From JBMYXZ01 sp049608925 (GTDB taxonomy: Bacteria; Pseudomonadota; Alphaproteobacteria; JAGOMX01), in NCBI GenBank assembly GCA_049608925.1, contig JBMYXZ010000004.1, forward strand, positions 1 to 31,878: 31,878 nucleotides of DNA, given 5' to 3'. The notes under the pieces were generated by a model. The model saw only the letters and a list, made by a program, of their open reading frames with translations, searched no databases and was not told where the DNA came from. Numbering within the stretch: the stretch's first letter is position 1; each line of letters starts with the position of its first letter. Shown one piece after another: positions 15,436 through 23,153 of this stretch. The translations under genes were made by a program, and so were the position numbers.

Positions 15436-17715
15436 TTAATATATCCCGTGATCCCGGGTATATGATTCAATTTCATGATGAATATCACCACAGGGTCTTT
15501 CCAGAAGTTGACGGATGAACATCTCGAAAGATTCAAGATTTAAATTCTGCACCGCCAGCTTTACATGACCCACAGACGGAGGGGCCACGGACAGGGAACG
15601 ATACCCTATCCCGATCAAGGCTAGTGCCGCAATCGGAGACCCCGCAAGCTCGCCACAAATATGGTGCGGCAGGCCAATGCTGTTACACGTCGAGGCAATA
15701 TCTTGCAAGAACCTTAGAAAAGGTTGCGACAGGGTCTTAAAACGCTCCGATGCAAAGGGATTATTCCTGTCGACAGCATAAAAGAACTGGAACAGGTCAT
15801 TGGTTCCAATGGATATAAAGTCTGCATACTTACTAAGTTCGTCAAGCTGGTAAAGTAGCGACGGTACTTCAAACATTGCCCCTACACGCAACCCACTGGG
15901 CACCGGCTCATCTTTTGCTTTGGCCCTGTCCATCTCTAGCAAAATAATATCTTTGGCAGCACGGAATTCTGATACTTCGGCAACCAGCGGCACCATAACG
16001 CGCAGTGTTTTGCCTTTTGAAGCCCGAATCAACGCCCGAATTTGATGACGAAACAGGCCCGGCCTGTCTAAAGACATCCTAACCGCACGCCAGCCCATAG
16101 CTGGATTTTCGCCTCTTGGACAATCCAAATAAGGCAAGATTTTATCGCCCCCTATATCCAGGGTTCTAAAAGTCACAGGCTTATCGCCAGCCAAGTCAAT
16201 GATGCCCTCGTACAACCTGCGCTGCTCGTCAATATCCGGCAACGAAGACTCGAGCATAAAAGGAATTTCCGTACGATAAAGCCCAACCCCATTGCAGTTG
16301 AGGTTGTCTATATTTTCAAGATCCAGTGGCAATCCTGCATTCAACGAGATATCTATCTCGACACCATCTCTGGTGATTGCCGGCAGTTTTTCTGCTTTCT
16401 CGATCTTCTGCATATGGCGTTTACGCACTTCGCAAGTATGCTCGAACGTCGCCAGAGCATCTTTGCCGGGTCTAACCATGATCTGACCAGAGTCCCCATT
16501 GATAATAATGGGATCGCCTGGCTCGATCCGTAACATTGCGCCACCAACCCTGCTGACCACCGGAACGCCTATGGTGCGCGCGACAATCGCTACATGAGAC
16601 GTATGCTGCCCCTCTTCCAGGATAAGGCCACCAATACGCTGGTGATCATAATCCAATAACTCTGCCGGCCCCATATTCTGGGCAATCAGAATGATCTTTT
16701 GTGATGGGTCAAAAGCTTCATCATCATTTGCTGGGCCACTAAGGCAAGAAATCAACCGTCGGCTAAGGTCTTCAAAGTCCGTAATGCGCGCTTCCCAAAA
16801 GCTGTCTTTGTTGCGCAACATCACCTTCTTTAAGTCATCCAAGACCTTTTCGATAGCAGCTTCTGCAGACAAGCCGCGCTCTATGGCTTTGTTAATACGG
16901 TTCAGCCATCCTTGGTCATAGGCCAGCATACGGTAGACTTCCAGGATATCTTCCTGATCGCGGCTTAGGCTGAGCGACACATCCTTCAAGATCCCTTCCA
17001 GAGAAACTTGCATCTCGGTCACAGCTTTTTGCAAGCGGCGCCTTTCTTTCGACGCATCGTCAGATTTACGGCGCGTAATACCTAGAATTGGTTGATGAAG
17101 CACCGCCGTCCCGTATGACAAGCCTGCATTCAATGACACCCCACTAAGGGTTAAGGGCAACCAGGCCGTCCCTTCTTCTGGAATCATCGAATCTACTGGG
17201 ATGATATCCTCACGAAAGATCATCTCGGAAATGATAACGCTTACGGTTTGGATGATCTCGACTTCTTCATGGCTGAAGGCACGCTTTTCATAGTTTTTAA
17301 GCGTCAAAACACCTACAACATGGCCGCCGCGGTTCAGCGGAACTGCCAAGAATCCCTTAAATTCCTCAGCGGTACCAATAACGTGGCTAGAGATTTCCTC
17401 CAGACGCTTGGTTGCATCAGAAAGCACCAGAGGTCTGCCATTTTTAGCCACATCCCCCACTAAGCTTTCGCCTATTTTTGCACGCCTGCCCATAATATCT
17501 TTAGGCTGGGCACCATTGGTTGAAAACAGCACCAAAAAATCACTGGACGAGCGAATATATACCGAGCAAATATCCGCCTTCATCTCGGCCGCCAGCATAT
17601 CAATAATCTTGTTGAGGTTTTCTTTAGGAGAAGGCTCGCCAAAGCTCATAGTTTCTCGCAGCTTTCGCAACAAGCGAGAAAAATCTTTAAGTGGCCTGGA
17701 CGAGCCGCCGGTCAT
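15436..17715 (-). CDS. ptsP: Enzyme I of the nitrogen phosphotransferase system (PtsP)
   Basis: A 759-residue protein that takes phosphate from phosphoenolpyruvate and passes it to NPr in the regulatory PTS-Ntr chain. An N-terminal GAF domain (about 20-165) senses small molecules, glutamine in the studied cases. The PEP-utilising N-domain follows (about 190-310), then the phospho-His domain with the active His374 in EEGQHTSHVAIVARTIGVPVV, and the PEP-binding barrel (about 430-730) with GVGLYRTEIPFM, FRTLDIGGDK and the Cys-bearing HHICGELAG. All catalytic parts are intact. Its start overlaps the FabK-like gene's stop by four bases (17712-17715). No NPr (ptsO) or EIIA-Ntr gene lies in the window. 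Confidence 0.95.
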   Translation of the reverse strand: MTGGSSRPLKDFSRLLRKLRETMSFGEPSPKENLNKIIDMLAAEMKADICSVYIRSSSDFLVLFSTNGAQPKDIMGRRAKIGESLVGDVAKNGRPLVLSDATKRLEEISSHVIGTAEEFKGFLAVPLNRGGHVVGVLTLKNYEKRAFSHEEVEIIQTVSVIISEMIFREDIIPVDSMIPEEGTAWLPLTLSGVSLNAGLSYGTAVLHQPILGITRRKSDDASKERRRLQKAVTEMQVSLEGILKDVSLSLSRDQEDILEVYRMLAYDQGWLNRINKAIERGLSAEAAIEKVLDDLKKVMLRNKDSFWEARITDFEDLSRRLISCLSGPANDDEAFDPSQKIILIAQNMGPAELLDYDHQRIGGLILEEGQHTSHVAIVARTIGVPVVSRVGGAMLRIEPGDPIIINGDSGQIMVRPGKDALATFEHTCEVRKRHMQKIEKAEKLPAITRDGVEIDISLNAGLPLDLENIDNLNCNGVGLYRTEIPFMLESSLPDIDEQRRLYEGIIDLAGDKPVTFRTLDIGGDKILPYLDCPRGENPAMGWRAVRMSLDRPGLFRHQIRALIRASKGKTLRVMVPLVAEVSEFRAAKDIILLEMDRAKAKDEPVPSGLRVGAMFEVPSLLYQLDELSKYADFISIGTNDLFQFFYAVDRNNPFASERFKTLSQPFLRFLQDIASTCNSIGLPHHICGELAGSPIAALALIGIGYRSLSVAPPSVGHVKLAVQNLNLESFEMFIRQLLERPCGDIHHEIESYTRDHGIY

Positions 17716-18743
17716 GAAACCAGCCGAATATCGGGGTCTTCCGCCCCTCTGGACTCTAGAGCCGCATTTGCCTGGTCAACGAGCTCTTCAATGATTTCTT
17801 CTGTGGATTGCTCACATGTTACCATGCCAACGCTTTGTCCAGCCATAATGGATCCGCCTGACAGATCACCGTCCTTAACCGCACGTCGTAAGGCACCTGC
17901 CCAAAAATGTTCGATCTCTAGCTGTGCAGCTGTTTGATCCAATTCGCCAGCATCAAACTTTTGAATAACCTCTCGTTGGGTCTTGATAAAATTATCAAAG
18001 GCCTCATTACGGATAGATCGCACCGGAATAATTGGGAAACGTTGATCTAACTGAGGCGACAAAACAGCATCGCGTGCGTTGGCACGGATAAAAGCCTTTT
18101 TAAAGTCAGGATGAACTTGAGCTTCTGTTGCGCACACAAAACGCGTACCCAACTGGCAGCCCGCTGCGCCCATCTCGAGATACGAGACAATTGCTTCCCC
18201 ACGACCAATACCGCCGGCCACAAATATAGGCACACTTGGTAAATTCGGGATGATTTCTTGCACCAATACGCTGGTCGAAACCGGCCCAATATGACCACCT
18301 GCTTCCATGCCTTCAAGAACAATGGCATCTGCCCCTTGCTTAACCAAGCGCTTTGCAAGCCCCAGCGCCGGGGCAAAGCACATAACTTTTCTATCTGCTG
18401 CTTTCAGCTTCTCAATGATTGGCTTAGGCGGCAATCCACCTGCCAACACAACATGCTGTACGCCTTCATCGATACAAACTTGAGCCAGTTCATCTAACTG
18501 AGGATGCATTGTGATCAGGTTCACCCCAAACGGCTTGTCTGTCATTTTAAAGGTTGCTCGGATTTCTTCGGTCAAGATATCAGGCGTCATGGACCCACAC
18601 GCTATCACGCCGAAACCACCTGCGTTAGAAATTGCCGAGACCAAATGACGATCTGACACCCATGTCATCGCGCCACCTAGAATAGCATATTTCGTTCCCA
18701 AGAAATCTGTACCGCGTTTCCATAACTGATTTAACTTACTCAT
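17712..18743 (-). CDS. FabK-like / nitronate monooxygenase-family FMN enzyme
   Basis: A 343-residue TIM-barrel flavoprotein. The motifs SAISNAGGFGVI, MTDKPFGVN, EGMEAGGHIG, FVAGGIGRGEAI and QLGTRFVCATE define the 2-nitropropane dioxygenase/FabK superfamily. The C-terminal part, PVRSIRNEAF and then RRAVKDGDLSGGSIMAGQSVGMV followed by an EEIIEEL helix, resembles FabK enoyl-ACP reductase II more than typical nitronate monooxygenases. It could therefore reduce enoyl-ACP in fatty-acid synthesis, though automatic annotation would probably say nitronate monooxygenase. ATG at 18743 is chosen over TTG at 18746 because aaggaaag sits at the right distance. It starts 11 bases after lysC and overlaps ptsP by four, so it is embedded in the operon. 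Confidence 0.82.
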   Translation of the reverse strand: MSKLNQLWKRGTDFLGTKYAILGGAMTWVSDRHLVSAISNAGGFGVIACGSMTPDILTEEIRATFKMTDKPFGVNLITMHPQLDELAQVCIDEGVQHVVLAGGLPPKPIIEKLKAADRKVMCFAPALGLAKRLVKQGADAIVLEGMEAGGHIGPVSTSVLVQEIIPNLPSVPIFVAGGIGRGEAIVSYLEMGAAGCQLGTRFVCATEAQVHPDFKKAFIRANARDAVLSPQLDQRFPIIPVRSIRNEAFDNFIKTQREVIQKFDAGELDQTAAQLEIEHFWAGALRRAVKDGDLSGGSIMAGQSVGMVTCEQSTEEIIEELVDQANAALESRGAEDPDIRLVS

Positions 18744-18754
18744 CAATACTTTCC

Positions 18755-19918
18755 TTATGCGACCTTTCGTTCAGTCGTACTATCTGTTTTCTGTGAAATA
18801 AATTGCTTGTGCAAACAACGCACCATATCTTCTTCCTGTGATTTAGGTATTATCTTACCCAAACGCAAGTCACATGATTCAATAAATTGTCCCGGATAAT
18901 CTGCCAGCAGATCTTTGTACAGCCCCACATCAGTACCCACAATAGATACCATTGACCGCTCTCGATCTATTTTCATCCCTTCGAACGCCACCAGAGCCTC
19001 TGCTTGCATAACGTCTTCTGACAGGACAATGAACTTATTGGAGTCTTCCACAAATTCGACGTGAATATGTTGCGTTTTCAGCAAGCTTTTTAACGCTGGT
19101 TTGTCTAAATCCTGAGCACCATCAAAAACGGCAATATTCCTGTTGCTTGCAATACCAGTAACCCCTGATGTAGCCGCACTACTGGGTTTAAAGCTTACAC
19201 AGGTACCGCCACCATCATGAAAGCTGGAACGCACCCATACGGGCACGCCTTGCCTTTTCCCCCACGCGACAGACTCTGGCTGCAGCACTTTTGCGCCTTG
19301 CCAAGCCATCTCTAGCATCTCGTCACAATGAACGTAATCCAAGCGATGGGCCTGCGGTACAACCCGTGGATCAGCAGAGTAGACACCATCAACATCTGTG
19401 TAAATATCGCAACGATCAGCTTTAAGAACAGCCGCAAGCGCTATTGCTGTTAGGTCAGACCCGCCACGCCCCAACGTTGTGATGCGACCTTCATCACACA
19501 CACCTTGGAATCCAGAAACGATCGGAATATTTCCTTCTGACAAGCACTGCCTAATAGCAGTTGTTTCAATATCTTGAATTTGCGCTTTACGATAGACAGC
19601 ATCTGTGCGTATTGGCAACTGCCAACCCAAAAAAGAGCGAGCATCCTGTCCAAGTCCACTTAAGACAAGCGACAACAGGCCACTGGTGACTTGTTCACCG
19701 GAAGAAACAACAACGTCGTATTCTGCAGAATCCGGCAGACTATCAACACTTTGGTGTACCCAATTGATCAGCTGGTTAGTCACCCCCGCCATAGCAGAGA
19801 CCACCACCACAACATCATTGCTTTGGCTTCTTTCGCTAATGATACGTTTGGCAACATGCTTAATGCGATCAATTGATGCGACCGACGTTCCGCCAAATTT
19901 TTGAACTATCAAAGACAT
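18755..19918 (-). CDS. lysC: Aspartate kinase, with divergent regulatory region
   Basis: A 387-residue kinase that phosphorylates aspartate, the first step to lysine (and diaminopimelate), threonine and methionine. Catalytic motifs are intact: VQKFGGTSV near the start, SSGEQVTSGLLS, GRGGSDLTAIALAAVL and YTDVDGVYSADPR. The C-terminal part, where two ACT domains normally bind lysine/threonine, is short and poorly matched. After TGIASNRNIAVFDG the usual VPD-x-PG segment is replaced by KPALKSLLKTQHIHVEF, and the usual INI-x-MISTSE-x-KIS stretch by FIESCDLRLGKIIPKSQ. Feedback control may be weakened (inference). It is the first gene of the minus-strand run and divergent from ubiG, with a 68-base gap. 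Confidence 0.94.
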   Translation of the reverse strand: MSLIVQKFGGTSVASIDRIKHVAKRIISERSQSNDVVVVVSAMAGVTNQLINWVHQSVDSLPDSAEYDVVVSSGEQVTSGLLSLVLSGLGQDARSFLGWQLPIRTDAVYRKAQIQDIETTAIRQCLSEGNIPIVSGFQGVCDEGRITTLGRGGSDLTAIALAAVLKADRCDIYTDVDGVYSADPRVVPQAHRLDYVHCDEMLEMAWQGAKVLQPESVAWGKRQGVPVWVRSSFHDGGGTCVSFKPSSAATSGVTGIASNRNIAVFDGAQDLDKPALKSLLKTQHIHVEFVEDSNKFIVLSEDVMQAEALVAFEGMKIDRERSMVSIVGTDVGLYKDLLADYPGQFIESCDLRLGKIIPKSQEEDMVRCLHKQFISQKTDSTTERKVA

Positions 19919-19929
19919 TGTATGTGTTT

Positions 19930-19944
19930 ACAATTTCAAATTGT
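19930..19944. promoter_or_regulatory. Perfect palindrome in the lysC/ubiG divergent promoter region
   Basis: ACAATTTCAAATTGT, with 7-bp arms around a central base, lies 12 bases ahead of the lysC start and 43 ahead of ubiG. It has the form of a dimer-binding operator. No known regulator consensus fits clearly. Confidence 0.35.
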
Positions 19945-19986
19945 TTGTGCAAAGATACCACACTGATATCAAAACGTACAATTATA

Positions 19987-20709
19987 ATGACACCCTCGCC
20001 AGCTAGCACAATCGACCAAAATGAAATCAACCATTTCCAACAATTTGCTGACACCTGGTGGGATGAATCTGGCACCTATGCCGCCTTGCACCAAATGAAC
20101 CCTGTCCGCCTGGGATATATTCAAGATCACATGTCGCGCCACTTTGGAAAAGTCGCCGGCATTTCAGTGCTGGATGTCGGCTGTGGCGGCGGTTTAATAT
20201 GCGAGCCCATGACGCGCTTGGGCGCCAAAATGACAGGTGTCGACGCCTGCCTGGAAAATATTGAATGCGCAACAGCCCACGCGTCTTCACAAGGCCTAGA
20301 CATTGACTATCGCCATACAGCCGTTGAACAGGTTGAAGAGTCCTTTGATGTTGTTATTGCCTCCGAGATCATCGAGCACGTCGCCAACCCTCAAGCTTTC
20401 ATAGAAGCTTGCAGCAAACGGTTAAAACCCAATGGCTTATTGTTCATCAGCACCCTTAACCGCACCCACAAATCATACCTGCTAGGCATCATCGCCGCCG
20501 AACATATATTAAGATGGGCCCCTAAAGGCACACATGACTGGAATAAGTTTATAACCCCTGAGGAGCTGCAAATCATGCTGAAGGCTGCAGGTTTGACTAC
20601 AGCTGATCTGGCAGGAATGGAGTATTCTCCGCTTCGGGCGCGTTGGAAGCTTGGTGATTCAGACGCAATAAATTATATCGCTGTCGCAACTTCTCAAGAA
20701 CATAAGTAG
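19987..20709 (+). CDS. ubiG: Ubiquinone biosynthesis O-methyltransferase
   Basis: A 241-residue SAM-dependent methyltransferase that carries out both O-methylations of the ubiquinone ring. The N-terminus FADTWWDESGTYAALHQMNPVRLGYI is typical of UbiG. SAM motif I is VLDVGCGGGLICEPMTRLGAKMTGVDA, and the later LFISTLNRTHKSYLLGIIAAEHILRWAPKGTHDW is diagnostic. ATG at 19987 is chosen; upstream in-frame starts would add 38 residues overlapping lysC with no family similarity. There is no clear ribosome site before it (acaattataATG). Its last 113 bases are also the antisense 3' end of the next, convergent gene. Confidence 0.95.
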   Translation: MTPSPASTIDQNEINHFQQFADTWWDESGTYAALHQMNPVRLGYIQDHMSRHFGKVAGISVLDVGCGGGLICEPMTRLGAKMTGVDACLENIECATAHASSQGLDIDYRHTAVEQVEESFDVVIASEIIEHVANPQAFIEACSKRLKPNGLLFISTLNRTHKSYLLGIIAAEHILRWAPKGTHDWNKFITPEELQIMLKAAGLTTADLAGMEYSPLRARWKLGDSDAINYIAVATSQEHK

Positions 20710-21124
20710 ATGTCATATATGCTATACGTAGGTCCTTCAGTCGCTGGAGACTCCAATAATCATCTGTGAAATATTCTGCCTTTAGCTTGTACCCAGAACT
20801 ATCTATACACATGGCTTTCAACAAAATATCCAATGGTTGCTCCGTTTTACACGCGACCTCATAGCATGCAATACCTGAGCGGTTAATCGGCGAGTTAATA
20901 TTGCCAGAGACCTCCAACACATCAATTATATCTCCGCCGTAATCATCAGCCTCCCGGGGCGTTAAAATTGCTCCATACACTACATATTCGGGGATTTCCT
21001 CCCAAAGCTGGGCATCTGATTGAAATCTTACATAATATGTATTAAAAGCATCTGGATCATTTTGCTGGGGCGAGGATGCAGTAAGCGGCCATGCCAAGAC
21101 AATTGCCATAAATAGTCGTAACAT
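20597..21124 (-). CDS. Secreted protein of unknown function, 3' end antisense to ubiG
   Basis: A 175-residue protein with no recognised family. ATG at 21122-21124 is the start because a perfect aggagg lies six bases upstream and the protein then opens with a signal peptide (MLRLFMAIVLAWPLTASS). Starting 15 codons earlier would bury the signal. The mature part begins with a beta-like stretch (TYYVRFQSDAQLWEEIPEYVVYGAILT), has three cysteines (CYEVAC and CIDSS), and ends in a helical segment (YVLEKLRQRYNLLRL). The final ~37 codons overlap the end of ubiG on the other strand. It follows the 21156 gene by 31 bases and resembles it in layout, so the two may be related. Confidence 0.72.
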   Translation of the reverse strand: MLRLFMAIVLAWPLTASSPQQNDPDAFNTYYVRFQSDAQLWEEIPEYVVYGAILTPREADDYGGDIIDVLEVSGNINSPINRSGIACYEVACKTEQPLDILLKAMCIDSSGYKLKAEYFTDDYWSLQRLKDLRIAYMTSTYVLEKLRQRYNLLRLNHQASNAPEAENTPFLPDQL

Positions 21125-21155
21125 AGGCCGCCTCCTGATAGTTTGTTTGCATAAA

Positions 21156-21818
21156 TCACAGATTACCATTTAAGTCTTCAAGTAACTTATTTATCTCGAG
21201 CGTTTGGCGCCAAGATATTTTCGCACACTCAAATCTTGATTCTGCATTTTGCAAAAGCTTCCACATAGGGTCTAGAAAGGAATATAGAGACCTGTCAAAA
21301 ACTTGGTTAGCAGTCTTTGCCTCAGCAACAGCTTTTTCTAGCATTGATACGTCCAACAAATACTTTCCGGCGCCGTCGGTCACATCTTCCATAAATGATT
21401 GCATGAAAGACCCCTCCTGAAACTGAAAGCTTAATGTTGTCATATGACCTTTCTTCACGTCAAATTCTTCGCGAAGCATTTGATCTTTGCCAACCACATA
21501 AAACTGCCTAGCATCCAGCATCTGCTTATCTTCTTTAACATTGCCTTTCCATGTCTCAGATATTGTTAATACGATCTTGCCAATTTCTAGTGTTTCATCT
21601 GAATTGGTCATCCAGCTGGACTTCGGTTTAAAAGCAGCAAACAACAGAGGATCATAACAAGTTGGACTAGAAATTTCTGGCAATTTGCTGTCTTCTGAAG
21701 CCACAAACCTAAGAGTATATTTTACATATGCCGGGGCAGCACCTTCTGGATTGAAAGAGGCCTGCACAGTAAAGGTAAAAAGTGTTGCTAAAAAGATGAA
21801 CAGAATAGATGAACGCAT
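21156..21818 (-). CDS. Secreted protein of unknown function
   Basis: A 220-residue protein with a signal peptide (MRSSILFIFLATLFTFTVQA, about residues 1-20). The mature region opens with YVKYTLRFVASEDSKLPEI, similar in form to TYYVRFQSDAQ in the downstream protein, and ends with a long helix (SLYSFLDPMWKLLQNAESRFECAKISWRQTLEINKLLEDL). Two cysteines are present in the mature protein. ATG is preceded by agggag. It is likely co-transcribed with the 20597-21124 gene. No family or function is recognised; export to the periplasm or beyond is the only supported statement. Confidence 0.72.
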   Translation of the reverse strand: MRSSILFIFLATLFTFTVQASFNPEGAAPAYVKYTLRFVASEDSKLPEISSPTCYDPLLFAAFKPKSSWMTNSDETLEIGKIVLTISETWKGNVKEDKQMLDARQFYVVGKDQMLREEFDVKKGHMTTLSFQFQEGSFMQSFMEDVTDGAGKYLLDVSMLEKAVAEAKTANQVFDRSLYSFLDPMWKLLQNAESRFECAKISWRQTLEINKLLEDLNGNL

Positions 21819-21892
21819 GAGTTACTCCCTGTATTAAAATTACGGAATCATGTTGCCAGACAACCCCTTAACAGGTGGTTAACCCCAGACAC

Positions 21893-21918
21893 AAAAAAAG
21901 CGCCCCGAGAGGCGCTTT
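21893..21918 (-). terminator. Intrinsic terminator of rpmE
   Basis: aaagcgcc (21897-21904) and ggcgcttt (21911-21918) pair over 8 bp around a 6-base loop. On the minus strand the hairpin runs into seven consecutive Ts (complement of 21893-21899). It lies 22 bases after the rpmE stop: a textbook Rho-independent terminator. Confidence 0.92.
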
Positions 21919-21939
21919 CTTTGAACAGTTCTTGGTATT

Positions 21940-22158
21940 TTATACACCAAAATCTTTGAAACGATTTTTGAACTTCGCCAACTGACCACCAGAGTCAAGA
22001 ATACGATGAACACCTGTCCAAGCTGGATGCGTTTTGGGATCAATATCCAAACGCAAAGTGTCACCCTCTTTACCATAGGTCGAGCGTGTTTCAAATGTTG
22101 TACCGTCCGTCATCACAACTGTGATCTTGTGATAATTCGGATGAATGTCCTTTTTCAT
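21940..22158 (-). CDS. rpmE: 50S ribosomal protein L31
   Basis: A 72-residue ribosomal protein: MKKDIHPNYHKITVVMTDGTTFETRSTYG, then the conserved DIDPKTHPAWTG and a basic end (AKFKNRFKDFG). The CxxC zinc motif of the C+ form is absent, so this is the zinc-independent (C-) type, common in Alphaproteobacteria. It has its own promoter (22192-22220) and terminator (21893-21918). Confidence 0.96.
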   Translation of the reverse strand: MKKDIHPNYHKITVVMTDGTTFETRSTYGKEGDTLRLDIDPKTHPAWTGVHRILDSGGQLAKFKNRFKDFGV

Positions 22159-22183
22159 AACAAAATGTCCTACTGTTAATTCT

Positions 22184-22220
22184 TAACCATGGTTATAAGG
22201 TTTTTTATTCGTTTTTGCAA
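22184..22220 (-). promoter_or_regulatory. rpmE promoter with palindrome over the -10
   Basis: On the minus strand TTGCAA (22215-22220), a 17-base spacer and TATAAC (22192-22197) form a good sigma70-type promoter, with transcription expected near 22185 and ATG at 22158. The perfect 12-bp palindrome TAACCATGGTTA (22184-22195) overlaps the -10 and the start point, so it could be an operator. Confidence 0.55.
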
Positions 22221-22223
22221 GTA

Positions 22224-22814
22224 TCAATAAACTTTACGTGACTGCATCGCCATAGAAAGTGTTCCGTCGTCTAGATAATCTAGCTCTCCACCTACAGGAA
22301 CGCCATGCGCCAGGCCGGAAATCCGCACATCAACCGAGGCTAAGCAATCCACCAGATAGTGCGCCGTCGTCTGGCCATCAACCGTTGCATTCAGCGCCAA
22401 AATAATTTCCGTCACAGCAGGATCACTGGCACGGGAGACGAGCCCGCCAATGCGCAAGTCTTCCGGACCAATACCGTCCATGGCCGAAAGTGTACCGCCC
22501 AACACGTGATAAAGACCATTATAAAAGCCACTGCGTTCTAATGCCCACAGGTCCGACACATCAGCCACAACACACAAGGTCGACCGATCACGCCTGCTGT
22601 CACAACATATTGCGCAAGGGTCTATGCTATCCAGGTTACCGCAATACTGACAATCGCGGACTTTTTCCATCACTTGCGTCAAAGAATCTTTTAAAGGCGC
22701 CATCATGCTGGACCGATGCTTCATCAAATGCAGCACAGCACGACGGGCTGACCGAGGCCCCAGCCCCGGCAGCTTGCCGACATAGGATATAAGTTCTTTA
22801 AGCTCTGGACCCAT
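22224..22814 (-). CDS. recR: Recombination protein RecR
   Basis: A 196-residue protein that acts with RecF/RecO to load RecA on gapped DNA. It shows the N-terminal helix-hairpin-helix (LPGLGPRSARRAVLHL), a four-cysteine zinc site (Cys55, 58, 67, 70 in CQYCGNLDSIDPCAIC), a Toprim domain starting at LCVVADVSDLWALE, and a Walker B-like C-terminal region (GVPVGGELDYLDDGTL). It lies 6 bases after ybaB in the usual dnaX-ybaB-recR order. Confidence 0.97.
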   Translation of the reverse strand: MGPELKELISYVGKLPGLGPRSARRAVLHLMKHRSSMMAPLKDSLTQVMEKVRDCQYCGNLDSIDPCAICCDSRRDRSTLCVVADVSDLWALERSGFYNGLYHVLGGTLSAMDGIGPEDLRIGGLVSRASDPAVTEIILALNATVDGQTTAHYLVDCLASVDVRISGLAHGVPVGGELDYLDDGTLSMAMQSRKVY

Positions 22815-22820
22815 ATTTTC

Positions 22821-23141
22821 TTAAAATGGCATATCCATGCCACCAGGCAGCCCCATGCCGCCGGTAACACTTTTCATTTCTTCGCTTGCGCGTTCTTCTG
22901 ACTTTGCCTTTGCATCGTTAAAGGCCGCAATGATCAGATCTTCCATCATCTCAACATCATTAGGGTCGATTAGCTTTGGATCGATCTTCAGGCCGCGCAT
23001 TTCCCCTTTACAGTTCAAAGTCACCTGCACCATGCCACCGCCGGCTGTCCCTTCCACCATGATATCCGCAAGCTTTTCTTGCACTTCCATGACTTTAGCT
23101 TGCATAGCCTGCGCTTGTTGCATCATCTTTTTAATATTCAT
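22821..23141 (-). CDS. ybaB: Nucleoid-associated protein YbaB/EbfC
   Basis: A 106-residue DNA-binding dimer that coats the nucleoid. MNIKKMMQQAQAMQAKVMEVQEKLADIMVEGTAGGGMVQVTLNCKGEM is the typical opening helix and strand, followed by IDPKLIDPNDVEMMEDLIIAAFNDA. Length is normal. It sits between dnaX (12-base gap) and recR. Confidence 0.96.
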   Translation of the reverse strand: MNIKKMMQQAQAMQAKVMEVQEKLADIMVEGTAGGGMVQVTLNCKGEMRGLKIDPKLIDPNDVEMMEDLIIAAFNDAKAKSEERASEEMKSVTGGMGLPGGMDMPF

Positions 23142-23153
23142 CGTCTGTCCTAT

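Noticed and set aside
19873..19986. Longer ubiG start giving 38 extra residues
   Set aside because: The extension overlaps the lysC start and its promoter region and has no similarity to UbiG; ATG 19987 gives the normal family N-terminus.
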